From the NCBI GenBank assembly GCA_902515185.1, contig CABXTN010000001.1, forward strand, positions 1-64,000: DNA of 64,000 bases, in the 5' to 3' direction. A program made the position numbers and the translations under genes. The notes beneath the pieces were generated by a model. The model was given only the letters and a program-made list of their open reading frames with translations. It was not told the origin of the DNA and made no database searches. Of this stretch, positions 29,160 to 36,577 are shown in pieces. Source of the DNA: an uncultured Pelagibacteraceae bacterium (lineage in GTDB: Bacteria; Pseudomonadota; Alphaproteobacteria; Pelagibacterales; Pelagibacteraceae). Positions within the stretch are counted from its first letter, which is position 1. Each line of letters starts with the position of its first letter.

Positions 29160-29420
29160 ATGCAATATTTTATTTACATAATTGCCACTAAGGTCAAAAA
29201 TAGAACAATTTCTTATGTAGGATATACTTCAAATTTAGCCAAGAGATTAAAAGATCATAATAATGGAAAGGGTGCTAAATTTACAAGAGGAAGGAAATGG
29301 GAACTTATATTTAAAAAAAAATTTAAAACTAAAAGTTTAGCCATGAAAGAGGAATATAAGTTAAAAAAAAATTATTTTCTTAGAAATAAGATAAAAGATA
29401 AGTTTTATAAAAATGCTTAA
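29160..29420 (+). CDS. GIY-YIG domain protein (UPF0213-like)
   Basis: This 86-aa protein is almost entirely a GIY-YIG fold: 'FIYIIATKVKNRTISYVGYT' gives the two tyrosine motifs, followed by 'NLAKRLKDHNNGKGAKFTRG' and 'AMKEEYKLKKN' with the Arg and Glu typical of the YhbQ-type group. These are putative nucleases of unclear function. The ATG begins two bases after the tRNA-Glu CCA, so the message is probably nearly leaderless once the tRNA is cut away. It overlaps the next gene by 8 bases. Confidence 0.88.
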   Translation: MQYFIYIIATKVKNRTISYVGYTSNLAKRLKDHNNGKGAKFTRGRKWELIFKKKFKTKSLAMKEEYKLKKNYFLRNKIKDKFYKNA

Positions 29421-30000
29421 GTTTAAAAAAATTAAAGGAAATTTTGTTCATCATACGGCAGTTATTAATTGGAAGGATCTTAAAATTGGAAAAGGTAATA
29501 TAATTGGCCCTTATGTTGTTATAGGTAATAAAGCTCAGTGGAAAAAAAAAAGAAAATCAGGAAAAATAGTAATAGGGAACAAAAATATAATAAACGAATT
29601 TACGAATATTCATTTACCTACAACACTTAAAAAATTAACATATATTGGAAATAATAATTATATTATGAACTCGTCAACAATTGATCATGATTGTTATATA
29701 GAAGATCATGTTACAATAAGTAGTAATGTTGTCTTGGGTGGAAATGTCCATTTAATGAAACATTCAAATTTAGGAATTAGAACTATTGTTCATCAAAATC
29801 AAGTAATAGGATCATACACAATGATTGGAATGGGTTCAATAATAACAAGAAAAAAAATTATCAAACCAGGTTATGTTTTTTACGGTAAACCAATAAAGCT
29901 TATTAAAAAAAATAATATTAGTTTGAATAAAAATAAAATTACCGGTAAATCTCTTACAACAGAATTTTTAAGATATAAAAAATTAAAAAAAAATATATGA
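29413..30000 (+). CDS. Left-handed beta-helix (hexapeptide) acyltransferase, LpxA-like
   Basis: Encodes 195 aa with repeated hexapeptide units: 'IGKGNIIGPYVVIGNKA', 'VIGNKNIINEFTNIH', 'YIGNNNYIMNSSTIDHDCYI' and 'IGSYTMIGMGSIITRK'. 'SSTIDHDCYIEDHVTIS' resembles the LpxA active-site region with its His. The acyl or acetyl substrate cannot be told. It sits between GIY-YIG and a glycosyltransferase gene with 4-8 base overlaps, so modification of a surface sugar or lipid A-like precursor is likely. Confidence 0.82.
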   Translation: MLKFKKIKGNFVHHTAVINWKDLKIGKGNIIGPYVVIGNKAQWKKKRKSGKIVIGNKNIINEFTNIHLPTTLKKLTYIGNNNYIMNSSTIDHDCYIEDHVTISSNVVLGGNVHLMKHSNLGIRTIVHQNQVIGSYTMIGMGSIITRKKIIKPGYVFYGKPIKLIKKNNISLNKNKITGKSLTTEFLRYKKLKKNI

Positions 30001-32075
30001 AAGATATAGCTATATTATTGCCCTATAAGGAAAATTTCACAGAAAATAGTGCCGGTGCTGCCTCTATATGGGTAAAAGACTATCTAAATAAAAGCAAATT
30101 AAGCAAGAGATCAATTGTTTACGGTAATCTCGAGAACAATTCTAAACCACTTTTAAAAAATTTTCAAAACCTTAAAATTGGTAATTCATTTGTTAAAAAA
30201 AATATTTCTTATACAAATAAACTTTACAATGAATATTTAAAATATAAATTTAAAATTATTGAAATTCATAATCGACCAGAATCTCTTTTATATTTGATTA
30301 AAAAAAAAGTTACTGCAAAATTAATTTTCATTTATCATAATAATCCACAAGATTTAAGGTCATCAACAAGCATTAAAGAAAGAACTTTTATAGCAGAAAA
30401 TACAGATCAAATTTATTTTGTGAGTAAGTGGGTTAAAAATAAATTTTTTGAAGAGTTACCATATATCCATAGAAATAATTGTGAAATTCTCTATCCTGCT
30501 ATAGATCCAATAAAAAAATTTCCCAAAAAAGAAAAAGTAATTATTTTTACTGGAAAATTAAATTCATCTAAAGGCTTTGATATTTATGGTAAGGCTGTAA
30601 CAAAAATATTAGATAAATTTAATGATTGGACTGCATTAGCAATAGGTAACGAGCCGAGGGAAAAATTCAATTTCAAGCACACACGTTTTAAAATTCTTGA
30701 TTGGGTCACTCATAATAAAATTTTAAATTATTATCGAAAGGCGTCAATCTCTATTGTTCCTTCAAGATGGCAAGAACCATTTGGAAGAACTGCGATGGAG
30801 TCTGCTGCATTCGGTTGTGCTACGATCACATCTAAAAAAGGTGGTCTTCCAGAGACTTTTGATAATAACTTATTTATAAACAAAATAAATGAGCATGAAT
30901 TATTTAATATAATCTCAAAATTAATCAAAGATCCAGTAAATAGAAAAAAAATACAAAAAATAAATTGGAAAAATGTAAAACATAAATTATCTGATCATGT
31001 TAAAAAAATTGATAATTTTAAAGAATTTTTACTAAATTCTAATTTTAACTTTAATAAAGGATCAAAGCTTAAAATTTTACACATTTCGACATTTGATGAA
31101 AGAAGTGATCATCGTTTATTTAATATATCAATAGCTAACAAACTTTCAAAAGGCTTTATTAGGAATGATCATGATGTGATAAATTTTAGTTATAGAAATT
31201 ATTTGACTAAAAATTTAGTTGCCAAAAAAAATGCCTATATTAACGATAAAGTTTCTAATGTTGCTGAAAATTATAGACCAGACTTAATAGTTCTAGGTCA
31301 TAATAACATTTTGGAACGTAAAACTTTGTCTAGCATAAAGAGGAAATATTCATCTAAAATCATTTTGTGGTATGAAGATGCATTAGGCAAAAGGGGAGAG
31401 GGTCCTAATTGGAAAAATAATCTTAATTTAATTGAAGGTAATAATGATCTTATAGATCAATTTTTTCTAACTACACATCCTGATGAAATTAAAACTCGTA
31501 TTCAAAGAAAAAAATTAAATTATTTACCTATTCCAGTAGATCCAAATATCGAAAATTTGAAAATTTATGAATATAAAAATAGATATAAAGATTTATTTTT
31601 CGCACTTAGCCATGGTGTAAATTTTGGTAAACTAAAAAAGGGTAAAAGTGATGAAAGAGAGGCTTTTATTGATAATTTGATGAATATGTATCCAAATATT
31701 AAATATAATATTTTAGGTATTTCCAATGAAACACCAAAATGGAATTATAATTTTTATAATGAACTAGTTAAGTGTAAAATGTCATTAAATTTAAGTCGAG
31801 GTAAAGCATTAAAATATACTTCTAGTAATAGAATAGCAGCATTAATAGGAAATGGTATATTTACTTTTATTGATATAAATACAAAATTTAATGATTTTTT
31901 TTCTGATAATGAATTGGGTTTTTATAAGAACGTGGATGATCTAGGCAACAAAATAGAATACTTCTTGAAATATCCAAATAAAATTAACGAATATGCCAAA
32001 CGTGGTAGAGATAAATATTTTAGACTTTTTAATAATAAATTAATTACAAAAAAAATTATTGAAAAAACCTTTTAA
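29997..32075 (+). CDS. Two-domain glycosyltransferase (GT4-type domain fused to a second GT-like domain)
   Basis: Encodes 692 aa. Residues 1-345 form a GT-B/GT4 enzyme with 'VIIFTGKLNSSKGFDIY' and the nucleotide-sugar motif 'VPSRWQEPFGRTAMESAAFG' containing the EX7E-like spacing. From about residue 358 a second module starts ('KLKILHISTFDERSDHRLFN') and ends with 'NRIAALIGNGIFTF' plus a C-terminal helix, similar to spore-maturation CgeB/DUF3880-type transferases. Donor and acceptor sugars are unknown. It probably builds surface glycans and converges on the oxidoreductase gene with a 4-base overlap. Confidence 0.85.
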   Translation: MKDIAILLPYKENFTENSAGAASIWVKDYLNKSKLSKRSIVYGNLENNSKPLLKNFQNLKIGNSFVKKNISYTNKLYNEYLKYKFKIIEIHNRPESLLYLIKKKVTAKLIFIYHNNPQDLRSSTSIKERTFIAENTDQIYFVSKWVKNKFFEELPYIHRNNCEILYPAIDPIKKFPKKEKVIIFTGKLNSSKGFDIYGKAVTKILDKFNDWTALAIGNEPREKFNFKHTRFKILDWVTHNKILNYYRKASISIVPSRWQEPFGRTAMESAAFGCATITSKKGGLPETFDNNLFINKINEHELFNIISKLIKDPVNRKKIQKINWKNVKHKLSDHVKKIDNFKEFLLNSNFNFNKGSKLKILHISTFDERSDHRLFNISIANKLSKGFIRNDHDVINFSYRNYLTKNLVAKKNAYINDKVSNVAENYRPDLIVLGHNNILERKTLSSIKRKYSSKIILWYEDALGKRGEGPNWKNNLNLIEGNNDLIDQFFLTTHPDEIKTRIQRKKLNYLPIPVDPNIENLKIYEYKNRYKDLFFALSHGVNFGKLKKGKSDEREAFIDNLMNMYPNIKYNILGISNETPKWNYNFYNELVKCKMSLNLSRGKALKYTSSNRIAALIGNGIFTFIDINTKFNDFFSDNELGFYKNVDDLGNKIEYFLKYPNKINEYAKRGRDKYFRLFNNKLITKKIIEKTF

Positions 32076-33058
32076 TTTATTTGTTTTAAAATTTTCAAAA
32101 TTTTTGCTGCAAAATTTATGTCACTAACAGGTTTTTTATTTTTTTTAATACAGTAAAAAAAATATTTTAGCTCGTCATTAAGACTATCATTTTGTTTAAG
32201 ATTGGGAGAAAAGTTTTTACCTAGGTATATTTTAGCTTTTTTATTAAAAAATTTATTTTCAAATTCAGATATATCCGGATACTTAGCATACTTATTATAA
32301 ATTTTGATTTTATTATTTGGATCCATTTCATCAAAAAGTAACATTTTTTTATTTGTAATAATTGTGATTTTCCTTATTTTATCTGGGTTAAGCCAACTAT
32401 TGTGTATATCTACAAAAATATTTTTAAACCTAAAACTTAAGTTTGAAATATCAGCAATATTTTTTTTTAATATTGAATAACTTGATTTTTTAACAATTTT
32501 TGGAGTTTTATTGAATAGATATAAAAAAATACTTAAATCATGAGAAGATAAATCGTATGAGACGTTTACATCATTTCTTATTGGTCCTAAATTTTGTCTT
32601 TGGAATTTAATATATAAAATTTTACCATTTCTTTTTAAATTAATATATTTTTTTAAATATTTAATATTATTATTAAATAAATATATATACCCAAACATTA
32701 TAATTTTATCATTTTTGATTTTTTTAATTTTAATTAAATCAGAATATTTTCTTAATCCAGGTTTTTCTACAAAAATATTTTTTTTATTATAAATTGATAA
32801 TTTTAGTAACTTAAAATTTTTTTCAGGTGGTGTAGCCAAAATAATATTTTTTATTGTTTTATTTTTAAGTATATCTTGTAAGCTTTTTGATATTATTAAA
32901 TGTCTAACGTACCTTTTTTTTAAAGTAGATGAATTAGAGTGATTCTCATCATAAATGATGATTTTTTTTTTTAATTTAATCAGTGCTTTCGCAATATTAG
33001 TTCCCCAATAGCCACAGCCAATAAGTGCTGTATCAATATTATTGGTATTATTTGACAT
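32072..33058 (-). CDS. Gfo/Idh/MocA-family oxidoreductase
   Basis: Encodes 328 aa. The Rossmann fold begins 'DTALIGCGYWGTNIAKALIK' (GxGxxG variant). It is followed by 'NIILATPPEKNFKLLKLSI' and the catalytic-lysine motif 'NIFVEKPGL' (EKP). The 'GYWG' form occurs in nucleotide-sugar 3-dehydrogenases such as WlbA/WbpB, so oxidation of a UDP-sugar is plausible. It is the only gene of the glycan cluster on the minus strand apart from the integrase, and is divergent from the GT2 gene across 35 bases. Very Lys/Ile/Asn-rich. Confidence 0.85.
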   Translation of the reverse strand: MSNNTNNIDTALIGCGYWGTNIAKALIKLKKKIIIYDENHSNSSTLKKRYVRHLIISKSLQDILKNKTIKNIILATPPEKNFKLLKLSIYNKKNIFVEKPGLRKYSDLIKIKKIKNDKIIMFGYIYLFNNNIKYLKKYINLKRNGKILYIKFQRQNLGPIRNDVNVSYDLSSHDLSIFLYLFNKTPKIVKKSSYSILKKNIADISNLSFRFKNIFVDIHNSWLNPDKIRKITIITNKKMLLFDEMDPNNKIKIYNKYAKYPDISEFENKFFNKKAKIYLGKNFSPNLKQNDSLNDELKYFFYCIKKNKKPVSDINFAAKILKILKQIN

Positions 33059-33093
33059 AAAATTGTAATAATTATTTAATTAATATATTTCAT

Positions 33094-33960
33094 ATGGAAT
33101 TTTCAATTATTATACCCACATTTAAAAACTATAATTACTGCAAATTAACAATAGATTCTATTAAAAAAAATTCTTCTTTTGATCATGAAATTATTGTTCA
33201 TCTTAATGGAGCAGATGATCAAACCGAGTCATACCTTAAAAATGAACACATATTATTTACTAAGTCAGAAACAAATATTGGTCTTTGTAGTGGTGTAAAT
33301 AAAGCATATAATTTGAGTAATAAGAAGTATATCTTATACTCTCATGATGACATGTATTTTTTACCTAATTGGGATCAAGAACTAGTTAATGAGATAAACT
33401 TAATCAATACAGATAAATTTTATTTATCAATGACACAAATATCAGCAAATGGTCCTGTAAAAGGTAGTTTGCAGCACATACAATTTGATTGTGGAGATAA
33501 ACTTGAGTGTTTCGATGAAAAAAAATTGTTAAAAAGTTTTAAATCATTAACCTTTAAGGATCTTCAGGGCAGTCATTGGGCTCCACACTTAATACCTAGA
33601 AGTTTGTGGGAAAAAGTAGGTGGTTTTAGTGAAGAATTTAACCCAGGCTTTGCCTCTGATCCTGACCTTAATTTCAAGCTGTGGATGGAAGGTACAAGAA
33701 TTTTTAAAAACGTTTCTAAGTCCAGACTTTATCATTTTGGCTCTGTAACAACTAGAAAAAATTCACAAATAGTTCGAAACAACGGTAAAAAAACCTTTCT
33801 ACTAAAGTGGAGTTTTACAGTTGATTTTTTTACAAAATATTATTTGAGAAGAGGTAGTATTTTTAATGGTCCATTAGAAGAGCCTGTTAAAAATGTAAAT
33901 TATTATTTGGATTATCTATTGAGTAAAATTAAATACTTTTTTAAAAAATACCTATTATGA
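33094..33960 (+). CDS. Family 2 glycosyltransferase
   Basis: This 288-aa GT-A protein opens 'FSIIIPTFKNYNYCKLTIDS'. The metal-binding acidic motif appears as 'YILYSHDDMYFLPNWDQEL', with acceptor-side 'GGFSEEFNPGFASDPDLNFK' (an ED/DPD element). No membrane helices are seen. The donor sugar is unknown. It overlaps the fucosyltransferase-like gene by 4 bases, so the two act together in surface glycan assembly. Confidence 0.88.
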   Translation: MEFSIIIPTFKNYNYCKLTIDSIKKNSSFDHEIIVHLNGADDQTESYLKNEHILFTKSETNIGLCSGVNKAYNLSNKKYILYSHDDMYFLPNWDQELVNEINLINTDKFYLSMTQISANGPVKGSLQHIQFDCGDKLECFDEKKLLKSFKSLTFKDLQGSHWAPHLIPRSLWEKVGGFSEEFNPGFASDPDLNFKLWMEGTRIFKNVSKSRLYHFGSVTTRKNSQIVRNNGKKTFLLKWSFTVDFFTKYYLRRGSIFNGPLEEPVKNVNYYLDYLLSKIKYFFKKYLL

Positions 33961-34886
33961 AAAATAAATTAATAGTAGAAATCGCAGAAGGACTAGGTAA
34001 CCAGATCTTTATGTATTCTAATGCTTATTCTCTCTCAAAAGAATTAGATTATGAACTGTATATAGATAATAAGAGTGCTTATTCAAAAAAGAAAAATTTA
34101 TTAAGAACACATCAAAGATATATGTTGGACAATTTTAATTTACAAGGGAATATTGCAGATAATAACATGATTTATGATACAGAATTTAAAAGATTTAAAA
34201 AAAAATTTAAACTTTTTGTTGATTTTTTTTCACAAAAAAAAAGTTTTATTATAGAAAAAAATATAAGAGATAATGGTAAAAAATTTGCAGAGTCACTCAT
34301 TACTACTGACAGGGATAGAATTAAAAGTCATTTGTATGTACAAGGTAATTTTGAAAATTTTAACTATTTCAAAAAATATAGATCTGAATTATGTAAAATC
34401 TTAGTCCCAAAAAAAGAGTTTATTAATGAAAATAATATTTTAATTGATAAAATTAAAAATTCAAATTCGGTATCTCTGCATTTAAGAAGAGATAGATTCT
34501 CCGATCAGAATAATAAAATAACGTCTGAAAATATTACTAAATCTGATATATTTACTGAAAATATTATTAATTATATTAATAAAGCAATAGATTTAATAAA
34601 TTCGAAATTACATAATCCAAAATATTTTATTTGGTCCAATAATCATAATAATATTACCCATTTGTTAAAAAAAATTAAAATCAAAAATTATACTTTAGTT
34701 AATAATGATGTTATTAATGATTTTAATTTATTTAGATATTGCAAACATTTCATAATAGGTCCATCATCATATCATTGGTGGGGTGCTTGGTTGAATGAAA
34801 ATCCAAATAAAATTTGTATTAGGCCTGTAAATTTAAATCCATCCAATAATATTGATTTTTGGCCGGATGATTGGATGTCTATATAA
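33957..34886 (+). CDS. GT11-like alpha-1,2-fucosyltransferase
   Basis: Encodes 309 aa. The N-terminal signature 'IAEGLGNQIFMYSNAYSLSK' and the donor-binding 'NSVSLHLRRDRFSDQN' (HxRRxD-like) are classical GT11 motifs. 'FIIGPSSYHWWGAWLNENP' matches the C-terminal motif 'SSFSWWAAWL'. It would add fucose, or a related deoxysugar, in alpha-1,2 linkage to a surface polysaccharide. The real donor is unproven. It is the last gene of the glycan cluster and faces the integrase. Confidence 0.88.
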   Translation: MKNKLIVEIAEGLGNQIFMYSNAYSLSKELDYELYIDNKSAYSKKKNLLRTHQRYMLDNFNLQGNIADNNMIYDTEFKRFKKKFKLFVDFFSQKKSFIIEKNIRDNGKKFAESLITTDRDRIKSHLYVQGNFENFNYFKKYRSELCKILVPKKEFINENNILIDKIKNSNSVSLHLRRDRFSDQNNKITSENITKSDIFTENIINYINKAIDLINSKLHNPKYFIWSNNHNNITHLLKKIKIKNYTLVNNDVINDFNLFRYCKHFIIGPSSYHWWGAWLNENPNKICIRPVNLNPSNNIDFWPDDWMSI

Positions 34887-34902
34887 TTAAATTTTATCTT
34901 AT

Positions 34903-34959
34903 TTAACGAGTTGTTTTAAATAAATTTGCTTTTTTAATATATCTTGTAGGTCTACTCAT
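34903..34959 (-). pseudogene. Vestigial tyrosine-recombinase C-terminus (duplicated integrase tail)
   Basis: Just past the integrase stop the minus strand encodes 'MSRPTRYIKKANLFKTTR' and a stop. This matches the end of the intact integrase ('MVRRYIQESNLFKNNAL'), including the region of the catalytic Tyr. At DNA level, TTTTAAATAAATTTG (34914-34928) recurs at 34984-34998, and ATATATCTT (34937-34945) at 35007-35015. Both are offset by exactly 70 bases, so the copy is shifted out of the integrase frame. I read it as a remnant of another integrase gene or a tail duplication. Confidence 0.65.
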
Positions 34960-35869
34960 TTGATATTTTATTTAAGGCGTTATTTTTAAATAAATTTGAC
35001 TCTTGGATATATCTTCTAACCATTTGTGTTGTTTTATGACCTGTCATTGCCATTATACTTCTTTCATCAGCTCCAGTTTCTGCAGTTGATGTCGCAAAAC
35101 CAGATCTTAAACTGTGTCCTGCATATCTATTGTGGTCTAATCCAGCTAATAAAGCGTATTTTTTAATTGTTAAAGCTACAGTTTTGTCAGATATATTAAA
35201 TATTTTGCCATTATCTATTTTTGAAAAATTGATCCAGTTTTTGAGAGATGTAACTGGACAATAGTTTTTATTATCAAAGTAGGGGATTGCTTTTGTCATT
35301 CCTAGGCCAGTTTGATCAGTTTTTGAGCGCCTAACGATTATTTTAACACCCTCTGTAACAAAATCTAAATCATCATACTCTATTGAGACTAATTCCGATC
35401 TTCTAAATCCACCAGAAAATCCAATTAGCAATAAGGCTTTGTTTTGTAATCTCTTAGAGTTATTTTTTTCTTCATCAATTACTTTAATTATAGATTTTAA
35501 ATCGCTGATTAATAAAGGTTTTTTAGCTGTTTGTTTAACACCCATTTTCCGTTTTATACCCATTAAATTTTCAGTAATTATTGGATGTTTTATATCTATA
35601 TAATGCCCTTTTAATTTATGGATAACCTTTATTGAGGCCAATCTCCTCTTTAAAGTACTGTACTTTGAAAATGAGCTAAGATGAGTAAGGTAAATTGCTA
35701 TAATTTTTGGTTCACTTGGTAATGAGTTTAGTCCATTCTTGGCACAAAAAGCAGAGAAATCTCTAAAATCAGCTTGATAAGCTCTTAAGGTGTTATGAGC
35801 CTTAGAATTTTTTAAATTCTTTAAAGTTTCAATTTCTAAGTTTTTAACATCAGTTATTAATTCATTCAT
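34952..35869 (-). CDS. Tyrosine recombinase / phage-type integrase
   Basis: This 305-aa protein has an N-terminal SAM-like core-binding domain (about residues 10-105) and a complete catalytic set: Arg156 in 'GGFRRSEL', Lys183 in 'VRRSKTDQTG', His252/Arg255 in 'GHSLRSGF', His278 in 'MTGHKTTQM' and Tyr287 in 'RRYIQ'. It is not the host XerC/XerD as judged by sequence. It lies at the right side of the glycan cluster with an inverted repeat just upstream of its start. Likely substrate: excision or integration of a local island. Confidence 0.94.
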   Translation of the reverse strand: MNELITDVKNLEIETLKNLKNSKAHNTLRAYQADFRDFSAFCAKNGLNSLPSEPKIIAIYLTHLSSFSKYSTLKRRLASIKVIHKLKGHYIDIKHPIITENLMGIKRKMGVKQTAKKPLLISDLKSIIKVIDEEKNNSKRLQNKALLLIGFSGGFRRSELVSIEYDDLDFVTEGVKIIVRRSKTDQTGLGMTKAIPYFDNKNYCPVTSLKNWINFSKIDNGKIFNISDKTVALTIKKYALLAGLDHNRYAGHSLRSGFATSTAETGADERSIMAMTGHKTTQMVRRYIQESNLFKNNALNKISNE

Positions 35870-35875
35870 ATATTT

Positions 35876-35900
35876 TTCCGATAACCATTAATTATCGGAA
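35876..35900. repeat. Perfect 9-7-9 inverted repeat upstream of integrase (candidate recombinase core site)
   Basis: TTCCGATAA (35876-35884), spacer CCATTAA, TTATCGGAA (35892-35900). Two 9-bp arms around a 7-bp spacer is the geometry of a tyrosine recombinase crossover site. It begins six bases upstream of the integrase ATG, so it could equally be an autoregulatory operator or a hairpin in the leader. I found no second copy in the window. Confidence 0.5.
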
Positions 35901-35949
35901 GTTATATATTAGGTGATTTTTAATGTCAATGGTTTAAATTAAAAAAATT

Positions 35950-36126
35950 ATGGGTACAATTGATGGTGAAATACCAGCTTCATTTTTTTTTATAATATCA
36001 TTAGGTTTTATATTGCTAAGTTATATTCAATACAAAAAAACTGGAAAAAGCATTGAGACTATTTTTTTATCTATCATGGCTATTTTATTTGTGATTAGTT
36101 ATTTTATACTAATGTTTTATCGCTAA
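35950..36126 (+). CDS. Small two-helix membrane protein (58 aa), unknown
   Basis: The ORF is below the track's length limit. ATG to TAA encodes 58 aa with two hydrophobic helices ('FFFIISLGFILLSYI', about residues 12-26, and 'FLSIMAILFVISYFILMFY') joined by a basic loop ('QYKKTGKS'). This is a plausible membrane hairpin with both ends outside. I do not recognise it. It is divergent from the integrase and 9 bases before a second similar ORF, so the pair may be co-expressed. Confidence 0.55.
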   Translation: MGTIDGEIPASFFFIISLGFILLSYIQYKKTGKSIETIFLSIMAILFVISYFILMFYR

Positions 36127-36135
36127 ATTAAGAAT

Positions 36136-36300
36136 ATGATTAAATATTTTATCCCAGCAATATTAGTACTCTTAATTGCTTTTATACTCTTGTTTAAATG
36201 GCCTGTTGTGAATGAAAAAAATAAGAAAAAAATTAGTCTAACACTATTATTTAGCACCATATTCTTAATAATTGCTTTAATAGCACTATTAATTGACTAA
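36136..36300 (+). CDS. Small two-helix membrane protein (54 aa), unknown
   Basis: ATG to TAA encodes 54 aa: helix 'FIPAILVLLIAFILLF' (about residues 5-20), a basic loop 'NEKNKKKIS', and helix 'LLFSTIFLIIALIALLI'. It has the same topology as the preceding ORF with no clear sequence identity. I do not recognise a family. The stop lies 18 bases before the structured RNA. It could be a cargo gene of the integrase locus or a small envelope protein. Confidence 0.5.
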   Translation: MIKYFIPAILVLLIAFILLFKWPVVNEKNKKKISLTLLFSTIFLIIALIALLID

Positions 36301-36318
36301 AATTATCCCCACTATTCA

Positions 36319-36577
36319 CCCCTGTTAAAAACCTAATAAATTCAACAATAAAGTGATACATTCAACCTAAGGAGTTTGTTAATCTTACATCGAATTAAGG
36401 GGCAACCCTTAACTGACCAACTGAGGAAAGGCCGAGAGGACCAAGCTCAGAGGGCAGAAAGTCCTACAGAGTAGCGCTTAAATTGTGGGGCGGAAGGCAT
36501 GGCGGTAGCGCCTACAACGACGTGCCAAAACTACTGTTCTTTGCACCCTAAAAAGTGCAAGGAAACAGGGGTTTTTT
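36319..36577 (+). ncRNA. Unidentified structured RNA or long structured leader upstream of the MGMT gene
   Basis: About 260 bases are much richer in G+C than the flanks and have no ORF. Visible helices: TTAAGGG-GCAA-CCCTTAA (GNRA loop, about 36394-36411); CTGAG (36421-36425) with CTCAG (36446-36450), enclosing GGCC-GAGA-GG-a-CC (second GNRA loop); GGCG-GTAG-CGCC inside GGCA/TGCC (about 36496-36526); and a terminal hairpin. The 5' CCCCTGTT (36319-36326) is fully complementary to AACAGGGG (36564-36571), which closes the whole domain. I could not fit it to RNase P, tmRNA, SRP, 6S, or group I/II introns by eye. Boundaries are approximate and no clear promoter is seen. Confidence 0.6.
36534..36577 (+). 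terminator. Intrinsic terminator directly before the MGMT start codon
   Basis: CTGTTCTTTGCAC (36534-36546) pairs with GTGCAAGGAAACAG (36555-36568) with one bulged A, followed by GGG and six T residues ending at 36577. The MGMT ATG begins at 36578. The 3' arm (AACAG) can instead pair with the upstream CCCCTGTT, so the terminator may be switchable. Confidence 0.7.

Noticed and set aside
34952-35869. Reading the integrase as the host XerC/XerD
   Set aside because: Sequence around the catalytic residues and the location beside a relic and glycan genes fit a phage or island integrase better; the host Xer genes are expected elsewhere.
36421-36460. Hammerhead ribozyme, suggested by CTGAGGA (CUGANGA) and a later GAAA
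   Set aside because: No stem II joins the two conserved blocks and no NUH cleavage strand is placed correctly.
36319-36577. RNase P RNA, suggested by 'gaggaaagg' in the structured segment
   Set aside because: The universal core strands (AGGAAAGUCC near the 5' end paired with a 3' ACAGAA-containing strand) are not in the right order or sequence, and the segment is too short.
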